Assembly (NCBI GenBank): GCA_029260165.1 | Contig: JAJDDT010000064.1 | Coordinates: 1-64,000 of the forward strand | Source: Phycisphaerae bacterium | GTDB lineage: Bacteria; Planctomycetota; Phycisphaerae; UBA1845 | Direction: 5' to 3' | DNA: 64,000 nucleotides | Shown here: positions 8,061 through 18,910 of the stretch, one piece after another | How the letters are laid out: each line of letters begins with the position of its first letter | Numbering within the stretch: position 1 is the first letter of the stretch | The notes under the pieces: generated by a model | The model's database searches: none | Told to the model about the DNA's origin: nothing | The model's input: the letters and a program-made list of their open reading frames with translations, nothing else | Made by a program: the position numbers and the translations under genes

Positions 8061-8924
8061 CTATGGCTTGTCTGTGGGGCGTGGATTTCGGGTCATGTCG
8101 ATAGTGAGGCCCGTGAGATTTGGGTTGGGGAGGAGTTTGTTCAGGGTGATGGCAGCGCGGTGCCATGCGGTTGGGCCATTGAGGGTTTGGTTGGGTTGGG
8201 GGTTTCGGATAATGAGTTCGTGTCGGTGGGTTTGGTTGAATCCGACGAAGAAGATGGTGCCCTGGAAATTCCGGACATGGCAGACAGGTCCGACGTTTTC
8301 AGCCAGCCATTGGTAGTCGGTGAGGGTGATGTTTGTACCCCATGGGAATTTGAATCCGGTGGTGGTGAGCAGTCTTGCGCAGTCGGGGTAGGTGATCTGG
8401 TTGGCGGTGATGGATTCGAATCCTTCGAGGGTTGCGATGCGGGTGGTTTGGCCTTTGGCGACGGGGTATCCATGGCGGTTGAAGAGCCAGACGGTTGATT
8501 CGTAGTTGACGGGTTGGTTGGCGTGGATGGTTTTGGGGGCGATGGGCAATGGTGGGTCGAAGCTGAGGAAGAGGGCGGTCTCGGTTTGTTTTTCGGGCCA
8601 GATGATGGATTGGGGTGGGTGTCCGTTGGGTGGTGCGAGGTAGGGGGTGAGGTTTTCCAGTGTGCGGTTGATGAGGATGCCGGTTTGGGACTGGTTACCC
8701 TGGAGACGTAGTGTCTGTCGGGTCGTGTCGGTGGATTTTGGCAGACGGGTGACGTTGTAGAGCAAGTCGATGTTGGTTTGGAACAGTGCGTAGTCGGTGA
8801 GGTTGATGGTTGTTTGGGGTGTCGGGGACTGGACGTGTTCTGTCGGGGGTCGCCACCGGTGATGGCAGGAGGCGAGGATGGTGAACAGGATGGGGGCGAG
8901 GATGGCGAGGTGGCGGGGCGGCAT
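8061..8924 (-). CDS. Predicted lipoprotein of unknown function
   Basis: 287 residues from ATG 8924. The N-terminus MPPRHLAILAPILFTILASC is a clear lipoprotein signal with lipobox ILASC. The mature protein is rich in Thr, Asn and Pro with recurrent beta-strand patterns; no domain recognised. An upstream in-frame ATG at 9014 would add 30 residues that spoil the signal sequence, so it was not used. The coding strand is extremely C-rich (plus strand G/T-rich), in step with the strand bias of this region and not with gene direction. 7861-8060 between this gene and the pRiA4b-type gene shows no feature. Confidence 0.65.
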   Translation of the reverse strand: MPPRHLAILAPILFTILASCHHRWRPPTEHVQSPTPQTTINLTDYALFQTNIDLLYNVTRLPKSTDTTRQTLRLQGNQSQTGILINRTLENLTPYLAPPNGHPPQSIIWPEKQTETALFLSFDPPLPIAPKTIHANQPVNYESTVWLFNRHGYPVAKGQTTRIATLEGFESITANQITYPDCARLLTTTGFKFPWGTNITLTDYQWLAENVGPVCHVRNFQGTIFFVGFNQTHRHELIIRNPQPNQTLNGPTAWHRAAITLNKLLPNPNLTGLTIDMTRNPRPTDKP

Positions 8925-9031
8925 GGTCGGGGGATTATAGGTGTTGGATGATGTGGGTGCGAGCGGGGTTCTGATTGACCTGCGGAGGGAGTTGACGTAG
9001 ACACGTTCCGGCATGAGGCTGTCTGGTGTGA

Positions 9032-11132
<2,101 letters not shown>

Positions 11133-11161
11133 GGTGAACGGCGGGGTTTTGTGAGTTTGTG

Positions 11162-12112
11162 ATGACGGGTGGATTGGCTGAGGCTGGGGAGCGGGGTGGT
11201 TCGCGCGTTTGTGGTGTTTGTCATTTCGAGTGCCTGGGGTTTGATCTGGAACGTTGCCCGAGTTGCGGGACGTTGTTCGACGCGGTGGCTGAGGCTGAGG
11301 CGGGGGATGACGTGACGCCTTATGCGCAGGCGGAGACGCGGGATCGGGCGGCGGGTCGGGCGATGCGACGATGGGTGTATTCGGCGGGGTCGGCGCGGAT
11401 TGGGCATGTGGCGCTCATGTGTCGGTCGGTATCGTCGCGTCGTTTTTCGGGTCGGAGTGTCTTGCTGCTGGCGGTTGCGGGGGCGGTTTTGCAGTTGGCG
11501 ACGGTGGGTTGGCATGTCGTGGTGCGGACGTCGGACAATGCGTTGATCCTGCAGACCAAACCAGTGGGGGGTGGTTGGGTTGAAGTCGTGCGCGCGGATG
11601 CGTCGCCGGTGACGCTGGGGATGTTGAGCGTGTGGTGGCATCCGGTGCAGGGGGGTATTGGATTCACTGTGGGGTTGGTGATGGCCTGGTTGGTGGGGAT
11701 GGTGGTGACGGGTGTTTTGCATGGTGGGGCGATGGGGCGTGGTGGGCGGATGGAGGCAGCGGTGGATTACGGGTTGGCGTGGACTCGCGCGATTTTTTAT
11801 GCGGGGCTGGTGACGTTGTTGTGGCCCTTGTCGGACGTTTTGCGTGTGTGGGGTTATGGTTTTTTCCCGGGGCGTGGCGCGGTTGTGGTGATATTGGGTG
11901 TGGTGACGGGGGTTTCGGTGTTGTTGTATTGGTTTTGGCTGGTGCGGAGTGCTGCGTCGGTTCCGAATTCTGCGCGTGGTTGGATGGTCTGGTATTATGT
12001 GGGGGTGGGGCCTGTGTTGGTGGCGGGGGTTGTGTCTGCCTGGTGGATCGGGCTTGACCGATTGTTTGGTTATCTTTGGCAGGGTCTTGGATTGCAATGG
12101 CAGCAGGTGTAA
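11162..12112 (+). CDS. Zinc-ribbon multi-pass membrane protein
   Basis: 316 residues. An N-terminal C4 zinc ribbon ([20 protein letters not shown], residues about 17-36) is followed by roughly five or six hydrophobic segments ([95 protein letters not shown]). ATG 11162; a GTG at 11159 is an alternative. Its 3' end overlaps the guaA start by 16 bp. Architecture of ribbon plus membrane domain is common in planctomycete hypotheticals (compare the gene at 39334). Function unknown. Confidence 0.7.
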   Translation: MTGGLAEAGERGGSRVCGVCHFECLGFDLERCPSCGTLFDAVAEAEAGDDVTPYAQAETRDRAAGRAMRRWVYSAGSARIGHVALMCRSVSSRRFSGRSVLLLAVAGAVLQLATVGWHVVVRTSDNALILQTKPVGGGWVEVVRADASPVTLGMLSVWWHPVQGGIGFTVGLVMAWLVGMVVTGVLHGGAMGRGGRMEAAVDYGLAWTRAIFYAGLVTLLWPLSDVLRVWGYGFFPGRGAVVVILGVVTGVSVLLYWFWLVRSAASVPNSARGWMVWYYVGVGPVLVAGVVSAWWIGLDRLFGYLWQGLGLQWQQV

Positions 12113-13662
12113 CGAAACCGCAGACGATCGCCGTTGTCGATTTCGGCAGTCAGTACACGCAGTTGATCGCGCGTCGAATTCGCGAGCAGAATGTTCACAG
12201 CGTGATTGTCGGGCCTGCGGTGACGACGGAGCAGTTGTTGGCGGCCAATGTCGTGGGGATTGTACTGTCCGGTGGTCCGTCGAGCGTTTATGAAACTGAC
12301 GCTCCGACTTGTGATGCGTCGTTGCTGGAGATGGGCGTGCCGGTGCTGGGGATTTGCTACGGCATGCAGCTCGTGTGCAGGATGTTGGGCTGCGAGGTGA
12401 ACGCGTCGCGTGGTCGGGAGTATGGTCGGACGGGGTTGCGGATAAAATCGCGTCACGGGTTGCTGGCGCATCTGCCATCCAGGACGCATGTGTGGATGAG
12501 TCATGGGGATGTGGTGTCGGTGTCTGGGGAGACGTTCGAGGTGTTGGCTGAGACGGACTTGTGTCCATTTGCAGCCATCGCGCATCGCAGCAGGCCTGTT
12601 GTGGGCGTGCAGTTTCATCCGGAAGTGACGCACACGCAGGAAGGTGCGTTGATTTTTCGGAATTTTCTTTTTGATGCCTGCGGGTGTCGTGGAGATTGGC
12701 GGCTTGGTCAGTTTCGGACGGAGGCGGTTGCGAAAATTCGCGCGTGCGTGGGGGCGAACGAGCGTGTGATTTGCGGGTTGTCGGGTGGCGTGGACAGCTC
12801 GGTGACGGCGGCGCTTTTGCACGAAGCCATCGGAGATCGGCTGGTCTGCATTTTTGTGGACAACGGGTTGTTGCGGTCCGGCGAGGTTGACCTGGTCGAG
12901 CTGACGTTTCGCGATCATTTTCAGGCGGACCTGCGCGTGGTGTCGGCTACGGATCGGTTCTTGTCGAAACTGGAGCATGTGAGTGACCCGCAGGAAAAGC
13001 GGCGTTTGATCGGTCATGAGTTTATTGCGGTGTTCAGGGATGAGGCGGCGAAGGTGTCCAATGCGCGGTACCTGGCACAGGGGACGTTGTATCCTGATGT
13101 AATCGAGTCGGGTGAGAGTTTGGGTGGGACAGCCGCTGGGATCAAGATGCACCATAATGTGGGGGGGTTGCCGGCGGAATTGGGTTTTGAGTTGATCGAG
13201 CCGTTGCGTGAGTTGTTCAAGGATGAGGTTCGGGTGTTGGGTGAGCAGATGGGGTTGCCCTCTGCGATCTGCTGGCGACACCCGTTTCCGGGTCCGGGTT
13301 TGGCGGTTCGGATTATCGGTCCGGTGACCGGGAAAAAACTTGAGATTTTGCGCGAAGTGGACAAGATTGTAATAGACGAGATCGTGGCGGCGGGTTGGTA
13401 TGGAAGGATTGCACAAGCGTTGGCGGTGCTTTTGCCGATTCAGACAGTGGGGGTAATGGGCGACGGTCGGACCTATGAGGATCAATATGTGGCTGCGGTT
13501 CGGTTTGTGGAGACGACGGATTTCATGACGGCTGACTGGGTTCGGGTCGATCAGGAATTGCTTGGGAGGGTGTCGTCCCGGATCATGAACGAGGTGCGTG
13601 GTGTGAACCGGGTTGTGTATGACATTTCGAGCAAACCCCCGGCGACGATTGAATGGGAATAG
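12097..13662 (+). CDS. guaA: GMP synthase (glutamine-hydrolysing)
   Basis: 521 residues, standard length. Converts XMP to GMP using glutamine and ATP. Class I amidotransferase domain with catalytic Cys87 in GICYGMQL and the [10 protein letters not shown] histidine; ATP pyrophosphatase P-loop SGGVDSSV; C-terminal dimerisation domain with the conserved [13 protein letters not shown] and [13 protein letters not shown] ending. ATG 12097 gives the canonical short N-terminus and overlaps the previous gene; the open frame from TTG 12076 is not needed. Confidence 0.98.
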   Translation: MAAGVTKPQTIAVVDFGSQYTQLIARRIREQNVHSVIVGPAVTTEQLLAANVVGIVLSGGPSSVYETDAPTCDASLLEMGVPVLGICYGMQLVCRMLGCEVNASRGREYGRTGLRIKSRHGLLAHLPSRTHVWMSHGDVVSVSGETFEVLAETDLCPFAAIAHRSRPVVGVQFHPEVTHTQEGALIFRNFLFDACGCRGDWRLGQFRTEAVAKIRACVGANERVICGLSGGVDSSVTAALLHEAIGDRLVCIFVDNGLLRSGEVDLVELTFRDHFQADLRVVSATDRFLSKLEHVSDPQEKRRLIGHEFIAVFRDEAAKVSNARYLAQGTLYPDVIESGESLGGTAAGIKMHHNVGGLPAELGFELIEPLRELFKDEVRVLGEQMGLPSAICWRHPFPGPGLAVRIIGPVTGKKLEILREVDKIVIDEIVAAGWYGRIAQALAVLLPIQTVGVMGDGRTYEDQYVAAVRFVETTDFMTADWVRVDQELLGRVSSRIMNEVRGVNRVVYDISSKPPATIEWE

Positions 13663-13713
13663 CGGTTTTGGTGTTGTGGTCGCAGTCATTTCATTTCGAG
13701 ACAGGTGGATCGC

Positions 13714-13914
13714 ATGGACATTTCTGAAGACATCTATTCGGTGGACGAGTTCAGGACGAATCCTGGGCATGTTGTTTCCCGGGCGCGTGATCATAAGCGC
13801 GCCGCGTTGATTACCTCCGATGGGAAGCCTGATTTTCTGGTCATTCCCGTGGAGCTGCTTGGCAACAAGCAAAAGGCGTTGGAGGCGGCGTGCGAGCTGA
13901 TGGAGTCGGTCTGA
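13714..13914 (+). CDS. Phd/YefM-like antitoxin, no toxin next to it
   Basis: 66 residues: DIYSVDEFRTNPGHVVSRAR then RAALITSDGKPDFLVIPVEL, the AbrB/Phd-type N-terminal DNA-binding fold of type II antitoxins. The C-terminal toxin-binding tail is short (KQKALEAACELMESV). ATG 13714 with GAGACAGG upstream; GTG 13705 possible. No toxin ORF follows (13915-14024 is non-coding and the next gene is on the other strand) or precedes it (guaA). It may act alone or in trans. Confidence 0.75.
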   Translation: MDISEDIYSVDEFRTNPGHVVSRARDHKRAALITSDGKPDFLVIPVELLGNKQKALEAACELMESV

Positions 13915-14024
13915 GTCAGTCGACCGGTTCGTGACAGACATACCGGGATGAGACCAGTCCCCGATGTGTCACCGCTTCCACAAGACCGGGGCTCGTGTCC
14001 ACGACGAGGCTGTTTGTGGATACG

Positions 14025-14366
14025 TCAACCCTTGATCCTGCGATAGGTTGCGTCGATCGTGTCGGCTCGCTGGTTGAACAGATCGAGGGCGACGTCGTCT
14101 TCGTGCAGGTGTTTCATCATCGGGCTGTCGGTGCCGAAGCGGAATGCGCGGGCTTCCTCGGACTCCGGGCCATGCTTGGCGACCATGTTGAGATACAGCA
14201 TGGCCATCTCCTTGACACCGGCGGACTCTCCATCGCGGCGCTCGGCGTTGAGCGCCTTGAGCAATCGTTGCTTTCGGCCCTTTTCGGACCAGATGGATCC
14301 GAGAAACACGGTGATGCAGACCACGAACACGGCGGCCAGTAGTAGAATGGTGTAGATTTTGAGCAT
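14025..14366 (-). CDS. Small single-pass membrane protein, unknown
   Basis: 113 residues from ATG 14366. N-terminal transmembrane segment MLKIYTILLLAAVFVVCITV, then a charged cytosolic or periplasmic part with helical character (KGRKQRLLKALNAERRDGES, HLHEDDVALDLFNQRADTID). No family recognised. It lies 188 bp downstream of an SPFH-domain gene in the same direction, with a REP-like repeat pair between them, so cotranscription is possible but not shown. Confidence 0.6.
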   Translation of the reverse strand: MLKIYTILLLAAVFVVCITVFLGSIWSEKGRKQRLLKALNAERRDGESAGVKEMAMLYLNMVAKHGPESEEARAFRFGTDSPMMKHLHEDDVALDLFNQRADTIDATYRRIKG

Positions 14367-14470
14367 CGCTTTGTCCCCGCAATGGACTTCCTGTCGTTGA
14401 CCAACGGGCGGGAGTCCGCTCCCACCCGTTTCGTCGCGCGGCTTGCTTTTCAAACTCGTCTTGCATTCCC

Positions 14471-14529
14471 GTCACCCACAAAGGGTGACGCTACATTGCC
14501 CCTGCGCTACCCACCGGGGGTTACGCTAC
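14471..14529 (-). repeat. Two tandem REP-like hairpins with GTAG feet
   Basis: First unit: GTCACCC (14471-14477), loop, GGGTGAC (14483-14489), then G and CTAC (14491-14494). Second, weaker unit: ACCC/GGGT core between 14509 and 14522 followed by CTAC at 14526-14529. On the minus strand each reads GTAG then hairpin. The first is the same sequence type as the units at 28394, 30698 and 39266. Confidence 0.75.
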
Positions 14530-14554
14530 GACATTGTCCTTGCGCTGCGACGCG

Positions 14555-15688
14555 CTATGGCGTGGCGGACGCTGTCGACGCGGTGGCTGCGGTGGTTGGT
14601 CGCACGATGCTGTCGATGGCGCTGAGAATGCGATCGGTGATGACGTTGATGGTCATGCCTTCGGGGATGTACCCCTGCACACCGCTGTTGGCTTCTGCGA
14701 TCGATTTTGCGATTTCGATGCGTACGAAACTCTCCGCACCCTCGACGGCGTAGGCTTGTAATTGCAATTTTGTCGCTTCAGCTTCGGCTTTTCCGAGCGC
14801 GAGGATCGCGGCTGCCCGCAGCTCGCCGGATTCTTTTTCTGCTTCGGCTTGCAGCACGACCTTTTTCTTGTCAGCTTCGGCGGCGAGGATTTCCTGCTCT
14901 GCTTTTTTCTGTGCTTCGAGTACGCCGACTTCCTTGTCACGCTGAGCTTCGACGACGGCGCGTTTGAAGTCAGCCTGCGCTTCGGCTTCAGCTTTGTTGG
15001 CTTCTTGCAAGGCGGCTTTTGTTTCCTCCCTGGCACGCTTTTCGCTCTGCACGGCAACCTGCTTTTTGGATATTTGCTCAAGGTACTTGGCGTCGAGCTC
15101 GATTTCCTCGATCGCAAAATTCTCGACAATCAAGCCTTGTCTGCGGACTTCACCATCCAGGGCAGTCAATCGGTGTTCGATTTCTGCTTGTAATTCGACC
15201 AAGCCTAGGCCGGCGTAGGCGACGATGGCTTCGCGCGTGGTGGCGGCATCCTTGACCTCGCGCAAAAGGATAGGCCGCAATATCTTCTCCTCGAAGTCCC
15301 GCCGGACTGTCTTGTGGATGTGGATGATTTTTTCGGGATCGAGACGCCAGCGGACGTTGAGGGAGATGGTCAGATCCTGGCCTTCCTTTGACTGCACGGT
15401 GTAGGTATCCACTGCGCGACCCTGGGCATACTCGTCGCGGTTCGACGTATCGTTCATGACGTACACCTGCGAGGACATGTCGTAGGTGTAGACCGTGTGC
15501 ATCAGCCCCGGGAAAAAGAAGTACGTCCTGGGCGGCAAAGGCTCATCGATCACACCTTTCGACCACGTTTCGTGCACGCCGAGTTCGTTACCCTCGATCC
15601 TCGCGACCTTGATGAGAACAAAGAACAACACAATCATCACCAGTGCGAGCGCCGCACCGATTGCTGCAAAAAACCTTGATTTCGTCAT
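14555..15688 (-). CDS. SPFH/Band 7 (prohibitin/stomatin-like) membrane protein
   Basis: 377 residues from ATG 15688. One N-terminal membrane segment (AAIGALALVMIVLFF region) then an SPFH domain (YFFFPGLMHTVYTYDMSSQV, LTISLNVRWRLDPEKIIHIH, ILRPILLREVKDAATTREAI) and a long Ala/Glu/Lys coiled coil (about residues 205-310, EEIELDAKYLEQISKKQVAV onward). Resembles prohibitin/HflC-type proteins that form membrane-associated rings and scaffold proteases or lipid domains. The earlier in-frame Met at 15730 has no advantage. A perfect 9-bp dyad lies 101-125 bp upstream. Confidence 0.88.
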   Translation of the reverse strand: MTKSRFFAAIGAALALVMIVLFFVLIKVARIEGNELGVHETWSKGVIDEPLPPRTYFFFPGLMHTVYTYDMSSQVYVMNDTSNRDEYAQGRAVDTYTVQSKEGQDLTISLNVRWRLDPEKIIHIHKTVRRDFEEKILRPILLREVKDAATTREAIVAYAGLGLVELQAEIEHRLTALDGEVRRQGLIVENFAIEEIELDAKYLEQISKKQVAVQSEKRAREETKAALQEANKAEAEAQADFKRAVVEAQRDKEVGVLEAQKKAEQEILAAEADKKKVVLQAEAEKESGELRAAAILALGKAEAEATKLQLQAYAVEGAESFVRIEIAKSIAEANSGVQGYIPEGMTINVITDRILSAIDSIVRPTTAATASTASATP

Positions 15689-15788
15689 GGCTCGTTCCGC
15701 CTTTCTTTCGTTGACTGCTCCGGCTGACACCGAACTCTCGACGTGTTTACCCGGTTTGTGTCACCAGCCTTGTACGTCCAATATACGC

Positions 15789-15813
15789 CATAATGGGACG
15801 CTCGCCCATTATG
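15789..15813. promoter_or_regulatory. Perfect 9-bp inverted repeat upstream of the SPFH gene
   Basis: CATAATGGG (15789-15797) and CCCATTATG (15805-15813) are exact inverted repeats separated by 7 bases. The dyad is upstream of the minus-strand SPFH start (15688) and beyond the 3' end of the glyoxalase gene (15883). With no T-tract it fits an operator or a processing hairpin better than a terminator. Confidence 0.5.
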
Positions 15814-15882
15814 ATTGGCTACGATGTTTGTAACGGTGGTGGTCGCTTTTGGTGCCAAAGGCACGTTCTGGTCGGTTTGCCC

Positions 15883-16281
15883 TTACCTGTCCCAGATTTC
15901 CGACGTTACGAGTTCGACGGAGTTGTTGGCGGGGTCGCGGAAATAGATCGACTTGGCTCCGTTGCTCCAGTTCATTTCGTGCTCGATGGGGACGCTGTGT
16001 TGGGCGAGGATGTCGCGCCAGGACTGAAGGTCATCATGGGTGATCGACAGGGCGACGTGACCGGGGCCTTTTGCACCGTGCGAGGGAACTTCCCGCGATT
16101 TGGCTGACTCCTCGGGATTGAAAATCAACAGAACGCTGTCATCACTGACCTTGAAAAAGACGAAAATGGGCAGATCCGAAGATATTTTCTTGAAACCCAG
16201 CACCTGGCTGTAGAACGCTTCCATGGCGGGCAGATCGGTTGCGTAGAGGCACGTCTCAAGAACCCGTGATATGGTCGGCAT
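15883..16281 (-). CDS. Glyoxalase/bleomycin-resistance (VOC) family protein
   Basis: 132 residues from ATG 16281 (MPTISRVLETCLYATDLPAM). Typical VOC beta-alpha-beta-beta-beta layout: AFYSQVLGFKKI, then GPGHVALSI, and the C-terminal IYFRDPANNSVELVT with the metal-ligand Glu. Length fits a single two-module VOC protein. Substrate not predictable. The open frame runs 98 codons further upstream but that part overlaps the opposite-strand PCD gene and has no VOC features. Confidence 0.85.
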   Translation of the reverse strand: MPTISRVLETCLYATDLPAMEAFYSQVLGFKKISSDLPIFVFFKVSDDSVLLIFNPEESAKSREVPSHGAKGPGHVALSITHDDLQSWRDILAQHSVPIEHEMNWSNGAKSIYFRDPANNSVELVTSEIWDR

Positions 16282-16432
16282 GGGCAGAATCGTAACATGG
16301 CGACATCCAATCGTGAAGGCCTGTGGGCAAGCGAACGGGGGTTCAATGTTTTTGAAAACTCCGTGATTTACCGATGGGTGTGTTGTATTTACATTGATTT
16401 CCAGACGACAGGTCTTGCGGGGAGCATTTGCG

Positions 16433-16720
16433 ATGAAACCACTGTCCGAGGATGACATTCGAGAAGCACTTTCAACCCTCGACGGCTGGAAACTGGTTGA
16501 TGCGGGAAACGCCAGGGGCATCGAAAAGGTGTTTGCGACGGGGAACTTCCTGAAGGGGCTGGCCTTCGTGACCAAAGTAGCCGTGTTGGCTGAGCATGCG
16601 GATCATCATCCCGACGTCATGCTGAGCTATCCGCGTGTGAAGCTGACGCTGACGACGCACGAAGCCGGCGGACTGACTGAAAAGGATTTCAAGCTGGCGG
16701 GCGAAATAGACGCGTTGTAG
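16433..16720 (+). CDS. 4a-hydroxytetrahydrobiopterin dehydratase (PCD/DCoH)
   Basis: 95 residues, standard for pterin-4a-carbinolamine dehydratase. Conserved signature EHADHHPDV with the His-His-Pro active-site core, followed by YPRVKLTLTTHEAGGLTEKD. Recycles the pterin cofactor of aromatic amino acid hydroxylases; the tyrosine-degrading hppD and hmgA genes lie about 13 kb away in the window, but phenylalanine hydroxylase itself is not seen here. ATG 16433 has GGGGAG upstream. Confidence 0.92.
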   Translation: MKPLSEDDIREALSTLDGWKLVDAGNARGIEKVFATGNFLKGLAFVTKVAVLAEHADHHPDVMLSYPRVKLTLTTHEAGGLTEKDFKLAGEIDAL

Positions 16721-16766
16721 TTTGGCCCCGCGGCGGGCGAGATCAACCACGACGGGAGATGAGACG

Positions 16767-17768
16767 ATGAGCGAGATGCCCGGCACAATTCCGAAGACAA
16801 CTCCCGCGGAGGAACCGACGTTAGGAATCAAACGTGTTCTTCTGACGGGCGCGACCGGTTTCGTCGGGCGACATGTGCTCCGTGAGTTGGTCCACCGGGG
16901 GTACGAGGCTGTCTGCCTGGTGCGTCGGCGCGATCGTCTCAAATCCGTGACCCAAGAACTGGATCAAACGCGCATCGCCGGCATCGAGGGATCGCTGTTC
17001 GACAAGGGCGCCCTGAAGGAGGCAGCCAATCAGTGCGACGCGGTTATTCACCTCGTCGGGGTGATTTTTGAGAAACGGTTGGCTGGTCAGACGTTCGAGA
17101 GGGTTCATCGGGAGGGCACAATGAATGTGGTCGAAGCCGCTGCGGACGGCAACATTCGCCGGCTGATCCACATGAGTGCGCTGGGTGCTCGGGCGGACGC
17201 GCCGTCGCGGTATCATCGGACCAAGTTCTCGGGCGAGCAATGTGTGCGGGCGAGCGGGCTGGACTGGACGATTTTTCAGCCCAGCGTGATTCACGGTTTC
17301 GATGGGGAATTCATGGAACTGATGAAAACGTTCGCATCCCGTCTCGTGCCACCGGTGATTCCGTATTTCGGCAGCGGGGAGAACAAACTGCAACCTGTAT
17401 CGGTAAAGGACGTTGCGCATTGTTTCGTCGAATCCCTGCGTCGCCCGGAGACGATTGGGCAGACGTATCAACTGGGCGGTCCGCGGGAATACTCGTGGAA
17501 AGGGCTTTTCGAGGTTTGCGGGCGGTTGATTCCGGGGGCGAAGCGGTGGAAACCGATGGTATCGCAACCAGTGGCCGTAGCGAAACTGGTGGCGCGAACA
17601 GTGATGAAAACACCCCTGGTGCCCGGGAATTTGAAGTTCAACGTCGACCAGGTCCTTATGTCACAGGAAGACAGTGTTTGTGACGTCGGTCCCGTGGAGC
17701 AGGCGTTCGGCATCAGAATGCGCGATTTTGAGTCGGAACTGGCCCGTTACGGCGAACTGATTCGATAG
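16767..17768 (+). CDS. NAD(P)-binding epimerase/NDUFA9-like protein
   Basis: 333 residues. N-terminal Rossmann motif LLTGATGFVGRHVL (GxxGxxG), then AVIHLVGVI, HMSALGARADAPSRYHRTKF with the YxxxK-like YHRTK, and a C-terminal part as in the complex I NDUFA9-like / extended atypical SDR group. These act in cofactor binding or quinone/lipid metabolism. ATG 16767 has GGGAGATGAG upstream. 46 bp after the PCD gene and codirectional. Confidence 0.85.
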   Translation: MSEMPGTIPKTTPAEEPTLGIKRVLLTGATGFVGRHVLRELVHRGYEAVCLVRRRDRLKSVTQELDQTRIAGIEGSLFDKGALKEAANQCDAVIHLVGVIFEKRLAGQTFERVHREGTMNVVEAAADGNIRRLIHMSALGARADAPSRYHRTKFSGEQCVRASGLDWTIFQPSVIHGFDGEFMELMKTFASRLVPPVIPYFGSGENKLQPVSVKDVAHCFVESLRRPETIGQTYQLGGPREYSWKGLFEVCGRLIPGAKRWKPMVSQPVAVAKLVARTVMKTPLVPGNLKFNVDQVLMSQEDSVCDVGPVEQAFGIRMRDFESELARYGELIR

Positions 17769-17817
17769 ACGATCCCATTTTTCCTGTTTTGACGCCCGAT
17801 AACCAGCCAATCAGCCC

Positions 17818-17888
17818 TTGCATTCCGTACGCACGCCCCGTATTATGAGCGCGCTCACAATATAGTGAGTGCGAAAAACTGGTATACT
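17818..17888 (+). promoter_or_regulatory. Tandem promoters with an operator-like dyad
   Basis: A sigma70-type promoter TTGCAT (17818-17823), 17-base spacer, TATTAT (17841-17846) is followed by a near-perfect dyad GCGCTCAC (17851-17858) / GTGAGTGC (17865-17872) and then an extended -10 TGGTATACT (17880-17888). The start codon it would serve is at 17928. The dyad would cover the start site of the first promoter and the -35 area of the second. Confidence 0.55.
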
Positions 17889-17927
17889 GTTCGAGTGGGT
17901 TCTGGTTGAAACGGGATGGAGGCAACG

Positions 17928-18770
17928 ATGATCGGCGTGAAGAGAGGCATGGTGGTTGCGGCAGTGGCGTTGTGTGCGACAACGGTTTGGGGTGGGAGCG
18001 GGCAGGTGGTGCTCGATATTGACCCGGCGCAGTCGTTCGCTGATTTCGAGGTCTGTTTTGGCGGTGGCTGCGACATGGACAGCTCTGATGTCGGGGGCTT
18101 CGTGGAGATTGATCTGGACAACGCGAGCGCCCCGACGCTGATGAGTCTGATCGATTATCGATTGGAACTGGTTGACCCGTTGGTGTTCAATATCCCGATC
18201 CTGTTTGGCTCGATCAGCTTCAATGGTACGGACGTCTCATTTGTCGACCCGCAGCCTGGGGTTTCATTCGGTCCGACGGATATCGTGGGGGAGATGTTTG
18301 AATTCGTAAACCTGCCCGTGGCGACTGAGGGGACACTGAGTTACAACGCCGCTGGAAGTGCGTGCCTGATCATGAGTCAACAGGGATTGCCCTGCATTGG
18401 CATGTTTGATCTTGGATTCCTGGGTGTCATCACAACGGAGTCGTTTGGTGGAACGATTCAGATCGTGGACGGCGAAGTCACCGTCACGATTGATTCTGAG
18501 TTCACGATCGTATTTGACCCGGACAACCCGGAGTTCGGGACAGTAACGTCGATGTCAACGGTGGTGGCAACGGGTCGGATCGTGACACCCGGCGACGGTG
18601 ATGGTGACGGTGACGTGGATCTTGCGGATTTTGAGGCTTACCTGGCGTGCGTCACCGGCCCCGACAACGGGATGGTGGGCGAGGGTTGCGAGGTCTTCGA
18701 CCTCGATACGGATGGTGACGTGGATTTGGCTGATTTGAACGAGTTTCAGCTTCGATATACGGGTTCCTGA
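17928..18770 (+). CDS. Exported protein with C-terminal dockerin-like EF-hand repeats
   Basis: 280 residues. Signal peptide MIGVKRGMVVAAVALCATTVWG; the N-terminal two thirds are beta-rich without a known domain. The C-terminus has two Asp-rich calcium-binding loops, GDGDGDGDVDLADFEAYLAC and DLDTDGDVDLADLNEFQLRY, the dockerin type I-like pair often found at the end of exported planctomycete proteins. ATG 17928 is preceded by GGAGG at an ideal distance. A cohesin partner is not in the window. Confidence 0.75.
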   Translation: MIGVKRGMVVAAVALCATTVWGGSGQVVLDIDPAQSFADFEVCFGGGCDMDSSDVGGFVEIDLDNASAPTLMSLIDYRLELVDPLVFNIPILFGSISFNGTDVSFVDPQPGVSFGPTDIVGEMFEFVNLPVATEGTLSYNAAGSACLIMSQQGLPCIGMFDLGFLGVITTESFGGTIQIVDGEVTVTIDSEFTIVFDPDNPEFGTVTSMSTVVATGRIVTPGDGDGDGDVDLADFEAYLACVTGPDNGMVGEGCEVFDLDTDGDVDLADLNEFQLRYTGS

Positions 18771-18910
18771 CCATTCCCATCCAACCTGTTTTGGCTGACG
18801 CCATCACGGTTTGACAGAACCAAATCAGCCAGATAGCGTACAAATGGTGGACATGTACCGGACCACCAGGCCCGGGGACGGGTCTTTTTTTCTGGGTACG
18901 TCCAGGGATT

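Noticed and set aside
12070-13941. 623-codon minus-strand open frame covering guaA
   Set aside because: It lies antisense to an unmistakable GMP synthase, is extremely rich in Arg, His, Pro and Gln, and shows no domain; it is a by-product of codon bias in guaA.
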